Shown one piece after another: positions 38,559 to 40,501 of a stretch of DNA of 40,501 nt. Within the stretch, counting starts at the first letter, position 1, and each line of letters begins with the position of its first letter. The position numbers and the translations under genes were made by a program. Source of the stretch: Candidatus Dorea gallistercoris (GTDB lineage: Bacteria; Bacillota; Clostridia; Lachnospirales; Lachnospiraceae); NCBI GenBank assembly GCA_019114065.1, contig DXGF01000132.1:1-40501 (forward strand), written 5' to 3'. A model generated the notes under the pieces. The model was not told the DNA's origin. It searched no databases and worked only from the letters and a program-made list of their open reading frames with translations.

Positions 38559-40022
38559 ATGGAAATCAGACGGTTGGAGTATCAGGAACTGCTACCGGCC
38601 CTTCATCTGGTATGGGAAGTGTTTGCCCAGGATGTGGCAACCTCCTATACGCCGGAGGGAGTGGCAGAATTTCAGGACTTCATTAAATACGAAAATATCA
38701 GTCCCCTGTTCCAGAAGCAGGAACAGATCTTCTTTGGAGCCTTTGACAACGGACAGATGTGCGGAGTGATCGCATCTGGCGGAAATGGGCACATCAGCCT
38801 GTTTTTTGTGAAAAAAGAATATCAGAGGCAGGGCATAGGGAGGATGCTTTTCCAGACAGTCTACAATTACTGCGCCCAGCGGCTCATGGTCCGGGAACTT
38901 ACGGTACACGCGGCCCCCGCGGCAGTACCGGTCTATGAGCGGCTTGGGATGCGCGCGGCCGGCCCGGAGAGGGAAGAACATGGCATCCGATATGTGCCCA
39001 TGTCTGTGTATGTCAGCCCGGGGCTGGTACAGCCGGTGAAGCCAAGATCCAAAGCGCCGCTGATCATCGCGGCGGTGGCGGGAGTTGTGCTGCTGATCGC
39101 GCTCATCCTGGCGGGAGTGTTCTTTGTCCGCAATTTCCAACGGGCGATGCGGCTGACTGACGAGTATCTGGAAGAGCAGCCGGAGAACGGCTGGGATTCC
39201 GGAGGCGGCTGGGATTCCGGAGGCGGCTGGGATTCTGGCGGCGGCTGGGATTCTGGCGGCGGAAGCCAGGAGTCAAGCGGTCTTAACGCGATCCCTGCCT
39301 ATGAGGCGGAAGGACTTTCTTATGAAATCCGGGAAGAAACTTACAACTTCATTGACGATGAGAAACAGTCCACGATCATCCAGTTCGATGTCCGGTATCC
39401 GGTGCTGGAGGGGCTGGATTCTCAGACGACAGCCAAGATCAATGAGGCGATCAAAAACTGCGCCATGGCGACGGTGGATAAGATCTACACCAATCCGTCC
39501 CAGGAGATCAAAGAAAAGGTCCTGGGAGAAGAGGTTCCCATCTTGGCAAGTTATGTGACCTATAAAGTCTGCTACGCGGGAGAGGATCTCATCAGCATCG
39601 CTTTCGAGGATTACAGCTATCAGGGGAGCCAGGATAGCTTTGGGGCGGATCTTCGGACGATCAATATCGGTCTGAAGGACGGGAAGGTCTATCAGGTCCA
39701 GGATATCGTGGATCTGGACGAAGCTTTTGTGGAGGACTGGCTGGAAGTCATGCGGGCAGAGGCGGAGAATCAAGCGTTCCTGTCCGAATTGGACACAGAG
39801 CAGATGATCGGGACACTGGGAGGAGATACACAGGATGGCGTATATACGCCCAACTTTTTCGTGTACGCGGATGGGATCGAGATCGGATATGACCTCAACT
39901 ATCCTCAGGGGGATTCCCATGATCTGGGCTATGTCTGGGTGACGGCGCCTTTTACCTTCGAAGAACTGGAGGCATATGCCTCAGACAGTGATTTCTGGAA
40001 CTGTCTCGATGCCGCGCCGTAA
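38559..40022 (+). CDS. GNAT acetyltransferase - TM - (WDSGGG)4 - extracytoplasmic DUF4163/DUF3298-like domain fusion
   Basis: GNAT motif FFVKKEYQRQGIGRMLFQTV...VYERLGMRAAG; single TM APLIIAAVAGVVLLIALILAGVFFV; repeat linker; C-terminal domain IIQFDVRYPVLEGLDSQTTAKINEAIKN...YKVCYAGEDLISIAFEDYSY. ATG 38559 has SD AAGGAGGG 7 nt upstream. Confidence 0.85.
   Translation: MEIRRLEYQELLPALHLVWEVFAQDVATSYTPEGVAEFQDFIKYENISPLFQKQEQIFFGAFDNGQMCGVIASGGNGHISLFFVKKEYQRQGIGRMLFQTVYNYCAQRLMVRELTVHAAPAAVPVYERLGMRAAGPEREEHGIRYVPMSVYVSPGLVQPVKPRSKAPLIIAAVAGVVLLIALILAGVFFVRNFQRAMRLTDEYLEEQPENGWDSGGGWDSGGGWDSGGGWDSGGGSQESSGLNAIPAYEAEGLSYEIREETYNFIDDEKQSTIIQFDVRYPVLEGLDSQTTAKINEAIKNCAMATVDKIYTNPSQEIKEKVLGEEVPILASYVTYKVCYAGEDLISIAFEDYSYQGSQDSFGADLRTINIGLKDGKVYQVQDIVDLDEAFVEDWLEVMRAEAENQAFLSELDTEQMIGTLGGDTQDGVYTPNFFVYADGIEIGYDLNYPQGDSHDLGYVWVTAPFTFEELEAYASDSDFWNCLDAAP
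39192..39263 (+). repeat. 4 x 18-bp in-frame tandem repeat encoding (WDSGGG)4
   Basis: TGGGATTCCGGAGGCGGC x2 then TGGGATTCTGGCGGCGG(C/A) x2. Confidence 0.97.
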
Positions 40023-40048
40023 GAGATGGGAGGGAAAAAAGAGAGCGT

Positions 40049-40501
40049 ATGGAAATTCGAGTGTTGAGAGAAACTGAGATCCATGAGGCGCTGGAAATGT
40101 CTGCCGGAATCTTTAGCGGATTGGAGCAGGAAGAGGAGATCACCCATCAGGCAGAGGAAGGGAACCTTATCCTGGCTGGATGCTTTGGAGACGGCCCGGT
40201 CAGCGGCCTTTTGGGCTGGGGGATGGTAGACAGCGGCGGACAGATCCTGTTTGTGTATGTCCGGGAGGAACACCGCCGGCATGGCATGGGTACGGCGATC
40301 ACGGGGTTGCTCTGTCAGGTGTGCAGTCAGAACTATTCGGTCCTCAGGATCATGGCGGAAGTCCCACCGGAACTGGTTCCCTTTTTCGGGCACTGTGGCC
40401 TTCGGCCCTACGGTCCGGAGCAGCAGAGGGATGGAAGAAGCTTTCTTCCTATGGAATTGATGATCTCCCCGGTGCAGGTAAAGCCTCATAAGAACGGCTT
40501 T
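40049..40501 (+). CDS. GNAT-type acetyltransferase, truncated by the window end; likely paralog of the preceding gene's GNAT domain
   Basis: Open frame from ATG 40049 to the edge: MEIRVLRETEIHEALEMSAGIFSG...ILFVYVREEHRRHGMGTAITGLLCQV...VPFFGHCGLRPYGPEQQRDGRSFLPMELMISPVQVKPHKNGF. Missing from the ORF track in this frame, probably because no stop is reached. Confidence 0.8.
   Translation, partial: MEIRVLRETEIHEALEMSAGIFSGLEQEEEITHQAEEGNLILAGCFGDGPVSGLLGWGMVDSGGQILFVYVREEHRRHGMGTAITGLLCQVCSQNYSVLRIMAEVPPELVPFFGHCGLRPYGPEQQRDGRSFLPMELMISPVQVKPHKNGF

Noticed and set aside
1-40501. CRISPR arrays, toxin-antitoxin pairs, prophage or defence modules, selenocysteine insertions
   Set aside because: Looked for regular 23-40 bp repeat/spacer spacing, short overlapping toxin/antitoxin ORFs, integrase/transposase motifs and in-frame UGA in known selenoprotein families; none were evident by eye.

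Overview
This 40.5-kb window looks like ordinary, gene-dense chromosome from an anaerobic spore-forming Firmicute. Gene content suggests Lachnospiraceae, but that is inference. It carries about 35 confidently recognisable protein genes and the RNase P RNA gene. I saw no CRISPR array, rRNA, tRNA, intact transposase or phage module.

Main blocks in order: pflB (3' part)-pflA; a feoA-feoB fusion; udp-deoD-cdd nucleoside salvage; leuB-ilvD-ilvB-serC-serA; a secreted polysaccharide deacetylase; an unusually long PRPP synthase (-); DUF512/radical-SAM-der-plsY-gpsA-spoIVA; a MogA/MoaB-like gene, an MBL-fold gene and rnhA; rnpB; divergent GNAT/LysR genes; a decayed DUF2812 gene; pyrBI (-) with a leader ORF; a CmpB-like membrane gene; pheA; DUF815 ATPase; rqcH (-); yicC-gmk-rpoZ-rimO-pgsA-cinA; and two consecutive GNAT-type genes at the right edge.

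The best leads are:
1. A predicted one-pass membrane protein with a cytoplasmic GNAT domain, a TM helix, a perfect (WDSGGG)4 linker and an extracytoplasmic domain, followed by a truncated probable paralog.
2. A 60-aa Phe/U-rich leader ORF overlapping pyrB, with a 13-bp inverted repeat around its promoter.
3. A hairpin at spoIVA that would hide the Shine-Dalgarno only in read-through transcripts and places a sigma-E-like -10 in the bulge.
4. Paired TTAAA-N5-TTTAA boxes between the divergent LysR and GNAT genes.
5. A frame-disrupted DUF2812 gene with two compensating indels.
6. Repeats resembling a mobile-element end that appear to supply the rnpB -35 box.

All calls come from reading the sequence and ORF track. 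No database search or folding program was run.
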